64,000 bases of DNA from Conchocele bisecta (lineage: Eukaryota; Mollusca; Bivalvia; Lucinida; Thyasiridae), in contig CM055279.1 of NCBI GenBank assembly GCA_029237695.1, forward strand, positions 22,137,919 through 22,201,918, read 5' to 3'. The translations under genes were made by a program, and so were the position numbers. Position 1 is the stretch's first letter. Each line of letters opens with the position of its first letter. Under the pieces are notes generated by a model. That model was given only the letters and a program-made list of their open reading frames with translations. It was not told the DNA's origin and ran no database searches. Positions 10,152-21,240 of the stretch are shown here, piece after piece.

Positions 10152-10530
10152 CCGATTCTGAAAGTTAACATATACATGTGCAGGTATTCCCTTTTCTGAC
10201 AGCAACTGCGATTAATTGAAGCGACAAAAGTATCCACCATAAAGTTTACACACGTATCGAGATATTCCGCCAGTCGGTGTTCAAGACGGCGTCTACTCAG
10301 ACATAATTACGGGGTACTCGCTCTCTCTCATCGTCAATGACGCTCTAATCGATCACTAATAATACACTGAGCTTTTTATCTAATATAGAGACTCCATCCA
10401 GCAAGGGGGGATACGAGCTGCTGCTTCTTATAGTGGTGGCAAGCGTGAAACATGGAGCGGGCGGCTTCTCTAGAAATATTGTACTCGGGAGGAGAAGCAC
10501 TCCGATTAATATGGAAGCTATACTATCTAC

Positions 10531-10616
10531 TAATTCGATGGTCTAGTAACATAAGGTCGTAACTGATATGCTTTAGCATAGCAGTTACGACCTTCTGTTA
10601 CTAGACCATCTAATTA
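10531..10616. repeat. Hairpin, GATGGTCTAGTAACA arms
   Basis: TAATTCGATGGTCTAGTAAC pairs with the right arm to 10616, closing on GATATGCTTTAGCATAGC. It directly abuts the next minisatellite. Confidence 0.75.
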
Positions 10617-10880
10617 GGAGACATTATCTCCTAACTAGGATTTAGTATCTCCTAATGAGGAGATACTAAGTCTTAATTAGGTGATATTAGCTAATTATGA
10701 GATATTATATCCTAATTAGGAGTTAGTATCGCCTAATTATGACTTAATCTCCTAATTAGGACTTACATTCTCATAATTAGGACTTACTATCTCCTAATTA
10801 GGAGTTAGTATCTCTTAATTAGATTAGGACTTGGTATCTCCTAATTAGGAGTTAATATCTCCTAATTAGGAGATACAATA
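10611..10880. repeat. Palindromic minisatellite, CTCCTAATTAGGAG units
   Basis: Around twelve degenerate units of about 22 bp. Each is itself a near-palindrome centred on CCTAATTAGG and separated by TTAGTAT. Variants include CTAACTAGG and CTAATGAGG. Confidence 0.8.
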
Positions 10881-11029
10881 TTTAAGTATTGGCACCAGGA
10901 CGCTTCCATAGATTATAAGTAGATTGTTGGCGGGGTAGGCGGTATACGGAACACTTTACTTTACCCCGGTATCGTACAGAGAAGACGCGAGGGAAAGTAA
11001 TGTTGCATGACGTTCCGAAACTAGAGGAA

Positions 11030-11645
11030 TCTGGGGGAAATGGAGAAACCGTAAGTATGGATGGAGGAGAACTCCAGAATACGTAAGGCTGGCGAAGAAA
11101 TCGTAAGTATGGGTGGTTGAGAAACCGTAAGTATGGCTGGCGGTGAAATCGTATGAGTGGCGGGGAACTCGTAAGTATGGGTGGCGACTAAATCGAGAAA
11201 TCGTAAGTATGTGTCGCAGGAATATCGTAGTATGAGTGGCGGAGAAATCGTAAGTATGGGAGGCGGAGAAATCTTAAGTATGGGTGGCGGAGAAATCGTA
11301 AGTATGGGTGGCGGACAAATCGTAAGTGTGGGTGGCGGACGAATTGTAAGTATGAGTGGCGGAGAAATCGTAAGTATGGGAGGCGGAGAAATCGTAAGTA
11401 TGGGTGGCGGGAAAATCGTAAGTATGGGTGGCTGACAAATCATAAGTATGGGTGGCGGAGAAATCGAGAAATCATAAGTTTGGGTGGCGGAGAAATCTAG
11501 AAATCATAAGTTTGGGTGGCGGAGAAATCTTGAAATCATAAGTTTGGGTGGCGGAGAAATCTAGACATCATAAGTTTGGGTGGCGGAGAAATCTAGAAAT
11601 CATAAGTTGGGTGGCGGAGAAATCGTAAGTATCGGTGGCGGAGTT
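11030..11645. repeat. 24-bp minisatellite, GTAAGTATGGGTGGCGGAG units
   Basis: Over 20 tandem units. The first part uses a 24-bp period. From about 11455 the unit lengthens to about 33 bp by gaining a second AATCTAGAAATCATAAG segment, then returns to 24 bp at the end. Because 24 is a multiple of three, both strands stay open and yield repetitive frames that are not genes. Confidence 0.85.
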
Positions 11646-11666
11646 TGTGATTAATTTAATTCTGTT

Positions 11667-11858
11667 GGAGGTACATGCCCACACAGAGAGCACAAACTAT
11701 TATTTATATCAGAGACATCATCTGAGACGTTTTTTCACCATTGACCCACGTATTGATTGGCATTATTATACATTTTATATCAATCGTGACACAATTATAA
11801 AATTATTGAATTCCTATAAAGAACACTTTGTGCATACTGTGTGGGCATGTACCTTTAA
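11667..11858 (+). mobile_element. Family C element, internally deleted copy C2
   Basis: Keeps both ends (GGAGGTACATGCCCACAC and GTGGGCATGTACCTTTAA) but lost about 320 bp of interior compared with C3. TTAA is present at the right end only. Confidence 0.7.
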
Positions 11859-12187
11859 TTCTGGAAAAGACAGTCTTACTATTGACGCATTGTAGCACAA
11901 TATTGCACGGCTTGTTCATATCCACAATGGAAATGAACTTGTGCTGGAAGAACTAACGCTTTGGTATAGAGGCTGTTAAAGGCACTCGCTCTCATATCTC
12001 CTGGGAAAATGGGGATTGGTAAAAAAATTATTGTAATACTGACAAATAACTAACGTTTATTATAAAACATATTTCGCAATCGATGGGTAATAATTAATTA
12101 TATTTAAATTAGTTACACTGCGTCTATAATATACTAGTAACGTCTTTTTAAGATTAGTGTGTGGCATAGTATGATCATTTTACAACC

Positions 12188-12363
12188 AATAAATATATAG
12201 AGGATATTCATATGTTTGCAACGAATACGACATATATGTTCATCGAGTGGTGTGAAATGTCTATATTTCACGAGTGCCGTTAGGCACTCGCGAAATATGG
12301 ACATTTCACACCACGAGATGAACATATATGTCATATTCGTTGCATATGAATATTATATTTATT
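12188..12363. repeat. Long near-perfect hairpin, CATATATGTTCATC arms
   Basis: Arms of about 80 bases running through GCAACGAATAYGACATATAT and GTGGTGTGAAATGT to a GTGCCGTTAGGCAC tip. Only a few mismatches or short indels; single copy here. Confidence 0.8.
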
Positions 12364-12743
12364 ATATACCGCTCCATGGAAATTATCAGTTTTTTAGACT
12401 GTATACGGTAATGAATGTGTATTTGCAGCCCCTCACTGCAGATGCTCGTTATGAATATAGATAGCGGAAGTAGTCGTATTTTCACCAGAAGTTGTTTATT
12501 TCATCGATGAGAACATATGACTTTTATTTACATCGTATAACTATGTATTTCATGGGTAGGTATATAATAAATATAAATTTCACATGTGTTCCTGACTAGT
12601 ACATGTACATGTATATATAGATGAAATGGCAAATTATTCGAATCCAAACTATCTCCCCTGTTTGTCATAGTTTCTGACTTGAATCTAAGGCATGTTTTAA
12701 TTTGCAGTTTGCATCAGATATAATGGTGCGATGGTTTGAATTT

Positions 12744-12901
12744 AGGGGATAACCATGCTTTGTTTTTCGATTTGGAGCGGTATGTGGGAGGTTTTATGGT
12801 CTGTGAATCAGTCTTACGGCGACGCGTCAGCGTCTGATTCACAGACCATAAAACCTCACACATACCGCTCCAAATCGAAAAACAAAGCATGGTTATCCCC
12901 A
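12744..12901. repeat. Long near-perfect hairpin, GGGGATAACCATGC arms
   Basis: About 66-base arms include TTTGTTTTTCGATTTGGAGC and TATGTGKGAGGTTTTATGG, with the loop around ACGGCGACGCGTCAGCGT. Single copy here. Confidence 0.8.
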
Positions 12902-13420
12902 TTCTAATTCACCTAGTGTGCTCCCCGCTTTCTATAAACGTCGTAGCATATCACGAACAGTGATCTTTTTCATTACGTCAGCAGGTTGTTGTCGTCATAT
13001 CGATAACCGCCTCACACCAAATGAATTTGAAGAAATTTAACTCCGCCGAAGAATATTCCCATTTCAAATAGAGATTACGGGACTTTTTCTAAGACATCTA
13101 TACATTTATTCAACTGTAATGTTTACATTAACTATTGTATTGCTTTTGTATGTGTAGTTGCAACAGTTATTTGCTTTTATTCATTTAAAGAAATGCCAAC
13201 AATTCTGCATTGGGTTCGTGTGATTTTACAAAGGAAATGTCAGCAACAACTTGTGTCAACAGGCCTAGGATTTCCCTGGATTTACGCCTAATTCAGGTGA
13301 ATACCCATCTACAATACAGTTTATTATGTATAGTCATGTATGTGCACATTGGAATTCGTAAAGTTATAGGCTGGTACTGGCATATTGAGTTTGCATTTGA
13401 GCACTTTATTAAATTCTTCT
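12902..13420. other. No gene or repeat recognised
   Basis: No structure or coding signal that I can support. Confidence 0.45.
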
Positions 13421-13700
13421 GCATTTTGGGCGGGTGGGGTAATATTTTTAGGAATTTGTTGAAGGGCCACCACACTGAAGCCACGTTTGTCAGCCGTTGG
13501 TAGATTCTCTTTTCCGCTTTCGGTTGTACATGTCAATATGGCCGAATGGATAACCGAAAATGTACCGAAATTAATTTGGAAATATTTGCATTCACCGCCG
13601 CGCTGGCATTGTTTACAAAAGCGCGTAGGGTTACATAAATTGTAAAACACAGGCTGGTAAAACGGAGATTTTATATGCTGTGATTTTTCATATTTTATAG
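13421..13700 (-). repeat. Diverged repeat Q, copy 1 (inverted to 23401-23665)
   Basis: On the minus strand it matches 23401-23665 at long stretches such as CTACGCGCTTTTGTAAACAA and GTGGCCCTTCAACAAATT. Both copies can be read as peptide containing WWPFNKF, but frames are broken in the second. Function unknown; either an old interspersed repeat or a decayed exon. Confidence 0.5.
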
Positions 13701-13789
13701 GCTCTGATTTCAATTGACCAATCAGATGCGTGCTTTCTAGTTTCGGTGCATTAGAATATGTAATTTACATGAAGCAAACACACAGATAA

Positions 13790-14216
13790 TGTTACATGAC
13801 TGTCGTTGTTTGACGCCGCTCACAGCCATGTTCAAACGTACAGCGCGTGGTGTTTTACCACGGCTGTGGACAATGCTCATCCCGGGGCCAAGCCAACACC
13901 TACGTAATACACGTGTATCATGACGTTACTAGAACGCGCCATTACGTCACCAGACCAGTTCACAACGGTCACACTGAAATTGATGCGGTTGAATCACGCG
14001 ACGTGTACTGCTGCCCCGGAATATGTATACGTACGTCAGCTGTTTGAATGAAACTAGTTATCAAAGTACCGAAAGTAACTGCATGTATGCACAAATTACA
14101 CGATATTTCCGACGGACATGCAACAATAACGTTCGACCATGTCCAACCGTGGGTGAACGTTTGCAGCGGCACTCGGGAACTGCTTGAACCCCCGGCCCAC
14201 ATTGGCACACGACACA
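13790..14216 (+). repeat. Repeat O, copy 1 (uninterrupted)
   Basis: Matches 19043-19378 plus 21064-21240, which are split by a 1.68-kb insertion. Shared stretches include ACTAGAACGCGCCATTACGT and GGGAACTGYTTGAACC. Copy 1 shows the empty site ACAAATTACACGATATTTCC near 14091. Confidence 0.7.
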
Positions 14217-14341
14217 TTCTTCATTTATGATGTTCTAATATACATGCATAAGCATAACGCCAAAACATGGTCACAGTACATGCATTGTAGCTAACGATTG
14301 CCTTAGTATTTGTAATAAATGTAATGAAGTTACAATGACCT

Positions 14342-14858
14342 TTAAAGGTGCATGCCCACTCTGTAGGCACAAAATGTTCTTTATATCAGAGACATTATCT
14401 CAGAAATTTTCTGGCAAAATAAATACTCATTGACCGTTACCCCACGTATTGATTGGCATTATTATTATACATTTTATATCAGACGTACATTTTCACACTG
14501 ATATCAGGGGCGGTAATTGTGTTTCCTTAAAATGACATTACTATTTATTCTCTGAATTTATTTTTTTGATGTGCAATGGTCATACATTATACTCTGTCAA
14601 AAATATAATTTTTTCAGGTGACGCATTTAATTAGTATAAATAATTAAAAGTTATTATGCCTAATTTGCATATGAAAATAGTCTGATACCACCGCGAGTCA
14701 CTAACAGTAAAATTAATATTACTAAATTATATTACTAAATCTGTATGGCGGGCATTCGTAATTTTTAAAACTTGTGGAATATTGACAGAATAATACACTT
14801 ATTTAATTCATATATATAAAGAACATTGTGCGACTACTGAGTGGGCATGTACCTTTAA
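14342..14858 (+). mobile_element. Family C TTAA element, complete copy C3
   Basis: 517 bp from TTAA-AGGTGCATGCCCACTC to GAGTGGGCATGTACCT-TTAA, with the duplicated TTAA at 14342-14345 and 14855-14858. TTAA target sites suggest a piggyBac-like non-autonomous element. No open frame, so it must borrow a transposase. Confidence 0.75.
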
Positions 14859-14895
14859 CATACGAACAATACGCACAATGTACAATTAACTTACT

Positions 14896-15310
14896 AAAGG
14901 TGCATGATCACGTGGTTACAACAACAACAACGTCGCCCACTCCAAAGTAAGTATTATTTGATATTTTCCTTAATTTGCAACGGATTTTGATGAAATATGG
15001 CGCAGCAAACGCGTCTTCAAGAGCTTTATTTGGTGGTCCATGAAGTTCGGCACAGACTTATGTAGTCTTTGCGAAGAATCGATTTCCGTGTCGGTAGACA
15101 CGGCAATCGATTCTTCGCAAAAACGACATAAGTTTGGGCAACAATACAGAGATTACCAAATGCAGCTTAACAAGACGCGTTTGATGCGCCATATTTCATC
15201 AAAATCCGTTACGTAATAAGGACAATATGAAAGAATACGTACTTTGAATCGGATGAATTCTGGAAGTTTCAGTACGTGTTGTTGTTAGTACCACGTGATC
15301 ATACACCTTG
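14896..15310. mobile_element. Family B MITE, B2
   Basis: Starts AAAGGTGCATGATCACGTGG, ends CCACGTGATCATACACCTTG, with the usual central palindrome around 15095. Flanks TTACT and TATAT do not form a clean 5-bp duplication. Confidence 0.75.
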
Positions 15311-15448
15311 TATATGCATGCATTTCTACACCTCATAGAGTAATTTCCAATAACCTCCGAAGGGAAGCACATTTAATGCAGATTATTTTAATAGTTTCTA
15401 TTTTTATTTAATGTTCGACAACATGTTTTTATCAAAATAGTTTTCTCT

Positions 15449-15493
15449 GGTATAAATAACACTGTGTGCCAACTGAGTGGGCATGTACCTTTA
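15449..15493 (+). mobile_element. Family C right-end fragment C4
   Basis: Only the last 45 bases remain: GTATAAATAACACTGTGTGC to GTGGGCATGTACCTTTAA. Confidence 0.6.
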
Positions 15494-16011
15494 ACATACA
15501 TACAATACGCACAATGTACAAGCAACTTACTGGTACTGAATACGTTCGCTCACAATTCAGCCTTCAACATGAAACTTGATTACATCCAAACACATCCGCA
15601 TGTCAACAACACAACAAACTGTTATGATGTAAATGAGGCTTGCTAACGTTCATATGTGGGTGTGACTGGAGAAATAGGGCTAATGGAATTTGTGGCCAGT
15701 CCAGCTCCTGTAGCCGATTTCACCAAAATTGCAAAGCATACGTATCTAGCAAAGTGTACTTGAGGGAGTAATCATTTATTTTTCCCGAAATGCATTAGTT
15801 CATATAGAACAACACTGCGTATACATGTATTTGATGATTAAACGTATAAAGAATTATTATACTGATTTGATTACATTATCACAGCCAAAATGGTAGCTCA
15901 CTGCAGCTGTAGACTGACGGGCATGTATACCGTGTGTTAGGGGCGTGACGGCTTTTGCATTGATTGAATGGCGAACAGTGCATACCCTGATGCACATGCT
16001 GGTCTGGGACT
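15494..16011. other. No gene recognised
   Basis: Contains a degenerate GGCGAACAGTG module near 15970 and a stretch (15700-15860) that echoes 5560-5680 in reverse (CTTTGCAATTTTGGTGAAT). Nothing else assignable. Confidence 0.45.
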
Positions 16012-16345
16012 ACACTGACATTTCATTTCCACTGGTAACCTTCTAGCAGTTCTCTGACGTCAGAAATAATTGGATATAGAGAATTCCCCACTCACGGCAC
16101 TAACCTACTATTCTCTATCTATTTTCCTTATGGCTGAACCAAAGTATATGTTGTGACCACTGATTTGAACCGTCTCGGCGAGACGGTTCAAATGAGTGGT
16201 CAAAACATATACTTCTGATGAGAAATAAAGAAATTCTTGAGCCTTGTCGGATATGTTTTCCCATTCACGGCACTAACCTACTATTCTCTATATACTATGT
16301 TATGTTTTGACCATTGATGCATTTGTAGATTATTGCATGAAATGC
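16012..16345 (+). repeat. Left arm of a 2.8-kb large inverted repeat
   Basis: The reverse complement lies at 18474-18855; the outer 68 bases (TGACATTTCATTTCCACTGG onward) appear identical. The arm contains family E copy E6 (16074-16293) with the nested GAACCGTCTCGGCGAGACGG hairpin. The 2.1-kb spacer holds A5, A6, B3 and F2. Confidence 0.75.
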
Positions 16346-16411
16346 CACGTTATTCTCAGTCACAGCCACATCTTAAACCCAAATCATCCGCTAAAAAGAC
16401 ATACATTACCC

Positions 16412-16640
16412 GAGACCGGTTTCACTAAACTTCGCACGACTAAAATGGTCGTACGTGCACATTTAGGATCACCTGGAAATATTGATTGATGGGTTTAAAT
16501 TTATTGAGCATAGGTTATGCTCCATAAATGTAAATCCAATAATTGTTAAAAGAGAAAACATTGTTAATGTGAAATGTACAGACCATCATAAGTTTGCACT
16601 TACTAAATTTAATTCGTACGAAGTTTAGTGGAACGGCCCC
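16412..16640. mobile_element. Family A palindromic MITE, A5
   Basis: ACCGGTTTCACTAAACTTCG to GTTTAGTGGAACGGCCCC. More diverged than A2-A4, with a shortened centre. Confidence 0.7.
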
Positions 16641-16690
16641 GTAATTTCGTAATTTCATAACACCACGACATGAATACGTGTTTAAATATC

Positions 16691-16917
16691 TGGGACCCGT
16701 TTCACTAAACTTCGTACGACTAAAATGTTCGTAAGAGCAAATTTAGGATCGTCTGGAAATTTCAATTGATGGATTTACATTTATTGAGCATAGGCTCAAT
16801 AAATGTAAATCCAATAATAGTTTGCAAGAATACAGCGTTAATGTTAAATTTACAGACTATCATAAGTTTGCACTTACGAACATTTTAGTTGTACGAAGTT
16901 TAGTGAAACGGACCCCT
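16691..16917. mobile_element. Family A palindromic MITE, A6
   Basis: TGGGACCCGTTTCACTAAAC to GTGAAACGGACCCCTG, shortened at the centre to AGCATAGGCTCAATAAATG. A5 and A6 are the closest tandem pair of this family. Confidence 0.75.
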
Positions 16918-17336
16918 GCTACTGTATGTTGCCCTCCATACGCCCATCAAACGACTGAACGTCCTGAAAGTATTCGCAGTATGTGTTTGTGAATGACAAA
17001 TAGACTAATAATTAATAAGTGGAAAGCGTTTCGAGAAAATAAGCGCGGGAATTTCACAGCAACAACAACAAGAAACGAATGTAAACCGAATATTGTATTC
17101 GTGCACCGAGCCATGGAGTTCCGAATTGTGAATAATCGCGTATGGCTGTTAATCGTCGCACCCTTAGTCTACGGAAACATGTGCAATAACATAATTTTAG
17201 CCCAAACGAATCAAAGAAAACAGTTATCACACTGAAAAGGCGACCAATCTGTTGGAACTAGTTTATGACGTAAGACCCGTGATTTTAAAATGTTCCACAA
17301 AGTATATGCTACGACCGACATATACTCATTTTCATA
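16918..17336. other. No gene recognised
   Basis: Unassigned DNA. Its right end, from about 17303, matches 24408-24440, which is the flank of the B3 insertion. Confidence 0.45.
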
Positions 17337-17341
17337 AAATC

Positions 17342-17768
17342 CAAGGTGTATGATCACGTGGTACTAACAACAACAACAAGTACTGAAACTTCCAGAATAC
17401 ATCTGATTCAAAGTACCTATTATTTTATTTTATATTGTCCTTATTACGTCGGCTAACGGATTTTGATGAAATATGGCGCATCAAACGCACCTTGTTAAGC
17501 TGCATTTGGTGGTCTCTGTATTTTCGCCCAAACTTCTGTCGTTTTTGCGAAAAATCGATTTCCGTGTCTCCGACACGGAAATCGATTCTTCGCAAAAATG
17601 ACATAAGTCTGTGCCGAACTCTATGTGCAACCAAATGCAGCTCTTGAATACGCGTTTGCTGCGCCATATGTCATCAAAATCCGTTGCATATTAAGGAAAA
17701 TATCAAATAATACTTACTTTGGAGTGGGCGACGTTGTTGTTGTTGTAACCACGTGATTTTGCACCTTG
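17342..17768. mobile_element. Family B MITE, B3, with perfect 5-bp TSD
   Basis: 427 bp from CAAGGTGTATGATCACGTGG to GATTTTGCACCTTG, flanked by AAATC on both sides (17337-17341, 17769-17773). A related locus at 24410-24500 carries the same flanks (CGACCGAC.TAT.CTCATTT, then GACCTCAAATTTGGATGTTG) without the element. Confidence 0.85.
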
Positions 17769-17990
17769 AAATCGGTCAGACCTCAAATTTGGATGTTGGT
17801 TGTAAAATTCTTCGCTAACGCTCGAACAAAAATACTACGGCCAGGAAATAAACATTTATTTTGTTCCTTTACTATTTACAAACCATATGTGGTTTAGTTT
17901 TAACAGATGCATGTATTGTACATGCTTACACATGCTAAACTAATTGTAGCTATATATGGTATCTCGGGCTTACTGTTTTTACTTACTATT

Positions 17991-18393
17991 TATCAGGTAA
18001 CCTGCCCTGTATTGGCCGAATACGTACCGACTGATAACATATTGTTGCATCAGGCATTGACCTGATACAAACATCCGGGTTACAATGAGGTGAATATTGA
18101 CGTTCCATTGGTCGGATGACGTCACGTGCCGTTACCGAATGACGTCAGTGTAATGACGCAATGTAAACAAGTCCGTGTTCTGTCATAGATAACGACGTCA
18201 TGTGTGGTAATTTTTCAGCATAAAACGTTACCTGATAAACAGAATACCAGGTTACTGTCTTTTGATATCAAGTTTATCAGCCTCGGCTCGGAAACAGTCG
18301 GAATTCCCCGGCAAGCCTCGGTATTCCTACGCGTTTCCTAGCCTTGCCTGATACACTTGATATCAAAAAACACTAGCCTGGTATTCTCTATAT
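17991..18393. mobile_element. Family F hairpin element, longest copy F2
   Basis: Begins TATCAGGTAACCTGCCCTG; its right half is a hairpin with CCTGATAAACAGAATACCAG and TATCAAGTTTATCAG arms closing on GGAATTCCCCGGCAAGC. Copies F1 and F3 share the ends. Confidence 0.65.
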
Positions 18394-18473
18394 ACCAGAC
18401 AGAGTACAAATTGACGCAATCTTCTTAGATCATGAAACGTTTGCAACTTGGTGTGCGTACATTTTATGTTGAA

Positions 18474-18855
18474 CATCGTAACATTTCATGCAATAATCTA
18501 CAAATGCATCAATGGTCAAAACATAATATAGTATATAGAGAATAGTAGGTTAGTGCCGTGAATGGGAAAAAATATCCGGCAAGGCTCAAGAATTTCTTTA
18601 TTTCTCATCAGAAGTATATGTTGTGACCACTCATTTGAACCGTCTCGCCGAGACGGTTCAAATGAGTGGTCACAACATTTACTTTGGTTCAGCCATAAGG
18701 AAAATAGATAGAGAATAGTAGGTTAGTGCCGTGAGTGGGAAAACATATCTGGCAAGGCTCAGGAAACGGGACAGTAGCCTGTTATTCTCTATATCCAATT
18801 ATTTCTGACGTCAGAGAACTGCTAGAAGGTTACCAGTGGAAATGAAATGTCAGAT
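18474..18855 (-). repeat. Right arm of the 2.8-kb large inverted repeat
   Basis: Reverse complement of 16012-16345. Contains E7 (18534-18793) with the same nested hairpin, and additionally a CAGGAAACGGGACAG remnant of an E core that the left arm lacks. Confidence 0.75.
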
Positions 18856-19042
18856 ATTTCACAATTACATAATTGCGGCCAGAATTATGGCACATTAGTC
18901 CTGTGTTGCGGCGTATATCGCGAGCCTGGTGATAATTGTTACATGTAGCTGGGGGTTACGTCAGTGGGTGCAATGTTGCCCGCATGTACAGCAATAAGTG
19001 TACTCCACCGCCTGTATTAATCCTGCCGAGATTATAAACGAT

Positions 19043-19378
19043 TCTGAACGTCTATTGTTACATGACTGCCGTTGTTCGACACCGCTGACAGCCGTGTTCA
19101 AACGTACAGCGCGTGATTTTAGACCATGGCGATAGACAATGCTCATTCCAGGGCCCAGCCAACACCTACGTAATGCATGTATCTCGTGACGTTACTAGAA
19201 CGCGCCATTACGTCACCAGACCAATTCACAACGGTCGCACTGAACTTTTGAAATTGATGCGGCTGTATCACGCGACCTGTACTGCGGCCCCGGAATCTGT
19301 AATAATATGTGTAAATCGGTTGTTTTAATGGAACGGATTATCAAAGTACCAAAAGTATTACATATATGCTCAAATTAC
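19043..19378 (+). repeat. Repeat O, copy 2, left part
   Basis: Matches 13790-14099 up to CAAATTAC, where the inserted element begins. The right part resumes at 21064. Confidence 0.7.
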
Positions 19379-21063
19379 GGGGCGCCAAGTGGGACATGGC
19401 TCAATTTTGTCAACAAAATTCATTTTTGTGCCACAAAATTCAATTCTGAATTCAATTCTGTGTCACAAAATTCACTTTTGTGCCACATTCTGTGCCACAG
19501 AATTCAATTCTGTGTCACAAAATTCACTTTGGTGCCACAAAATTCAATTCTGTGTAACAAAATTCAATTCTGTGCCACAAAATACAATTCTGTGTAACAA
19601 AATTCAATTCTGTGCCACAAAATTCAATTCTGTGTCACAAAATTCACTTAATTCACTTTTGTGCCACAAAATTCAATTCTGTGTCACAAGATTCAATTCT
19701 GTCAATTCTGCACACGCATGTAAGAAAGACTACCATTGGTCAGAAACTGCACTGGAGAAATGGGTCACGGTCGCCGATCTACACATTCAATGTCGATGAT
19801 TCATTTCTCATTCTGCCGATGATTCATTTCTCATTCTGCCATTTGGCTTCAACTATCTCCAAACAGTCAAACGTTGACAAACCCATTCGTATTTAAACTC
19901 ATTTGCGTTATAATTGTACACATAATTCATGTACATGTAGATCTCCCGCGAGTACTGACGTCATTTATTGTGTATCGCAAGGTACATCTGCCCCAGTTAA
20001 ATCAATAATACACGCGCTGTGGCCTGTGTTCTGACTGCTGTCTGTGTTTATAAACAGAATGTGTGTATTGGGCCATTTGAGGAAACCATTTGTAGTATTT
20101 GTGTAGATACCATGGATACTAAGATGGTGTATACTGTAAATAATGCATGTAGACACATAGTTGCGAACACGTAGCTTCGCAACTAGTAGACACAGATCCA
20201 ATACCATTTGTTTCACAAGGTTAGATCTACTGTTAGAATACGACGTCATCTAATGTCATTTTCGAGCATAAAACGTTACCTGATAAATAGAATACCAGGC
20301 TAGTGTATTTTAATATCAAGTTTATCAGGCTCGGCTCGGAAACGGTAGGAATTCCTCGGCAAGCCTCGGAATTCCTACGCGTTTCCTAGCCTTGCCTGAT
20401 AAACTTGATATCCAAATACACTAGCCTGGTATTCTCTATATATGGGCATGCTCTCAGGTCTAGCTATGTCCCGGCTACTTTATGTTTGACCCTGTTTACA
20501 TAATTGAGGGAAAATTCTGAATATTTTTCTTATTTCTCCTTCAAAGTATATATGCTTATATGGTGTGACCACTCATTTGTAATCATAATATAACCAAAAT
20601 AACTGTCCATAAAGAAGTATAATATTGATATATTGGGTTATATTTTCGCAATGAAATATTTAAACATCCAAGTGTACTCCACCATCTAGTAAAATGGACT
20701 AAGACCGATCTCAACCAATCAACGTAGAGATGACATAGACTATCCTACGCAAACTAAGTTTTGTGGACAAAAATGAATTCTGTCCCACAAAACTGAATTT
20801 TCTTCACAAAACTCAATTCTGTCTTACAAAATTGAATCCTTTATAACAAAAATGAATTTTGTATACGAAACGTATGCAGAATTGAATTTTGTGACAGAAT
20901 TGAATTTTCACAGAAATAGGAATTGTGACAGAATTGACAGAAGAATTTTGAATTTTGTGACACAGAATTGAATTTTGTGACACAGAATTGAATTTTGTGA
21001 TTTTTAGTGTTACAAAACTCAATTTTGTACACATAATTAACCTGTCCTGCACGGCGCCCCGTA
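19379..21063. mobile_element. 1.68-kb insertion with GGGGCGCC ends
   Basis: Interrupts repeat O. Ends are inverted: GGGGCGCCAAGTGGGACA and TGTCCTGCACGGCGCCCC. Just inside each end are inverted minisatellite arms (19400-19710 and 20755-21035) made of TTCAATTCTGTGTCACAAAA-type units. CAAATTAC on the left and CAAATTGC on the right suggest an 8-bp duplication with one change. The interior includes family F copy F3 and no transposase. Open frames rich in FCATKFNSV-type repeats are minisatellite translation. Confidence 0.65.
20276..20440. mobile_element. Family F hairpin element, F3
   Basis: ACCTGATAAATAGAATACCA with long arms (AATATCAAGTTTATCAGGC) around CGGCAAGCCTCGG; nested in the 19379-21063 insertion. 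Confidence 0.65.
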
Positions 21064-21240
21064 CAAATTGCATGGTATTTCCTGACGGAAATGTAACAAT
21101 AACGTTCGACAATGTCCAGCCGTGGTAAACATTTGCCGTGACATTCGGGAACTGTTTGAACCCGCGGCCTACGGCCTTGGGATTCAAACAGTTTCCTCGT
21201 GCCACGGCAAACGCTTATCCACGGCTGGACATTGTCGAAC
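21064..21240. repeat. Repeat O, copy 2, right part turned into a hairpin
   Basis: Resumes the O sequence, then folds back. GTTCGACAATGTCCAGCCGT at 21114 is exactly mirrored ending at 21240, with the turn near GCGGCCTACGGCC. Copy 1 has only one arm, so an inverted duplication happened after the copies split. Confidence 0.65.

Noticed and set aside
10531..10616. Hairpin as a bacterial-type terminator
   Set aside because: Animal DNA, no upstream gene, arms far too long and no T-run.
11021..11443. 140-codon Pro/Ile-rich and 84-codon Gly-rich frames
   Set aside because: Both are translations of the 24-bp minisatellite; the period being a multiple of three keeps frames open.
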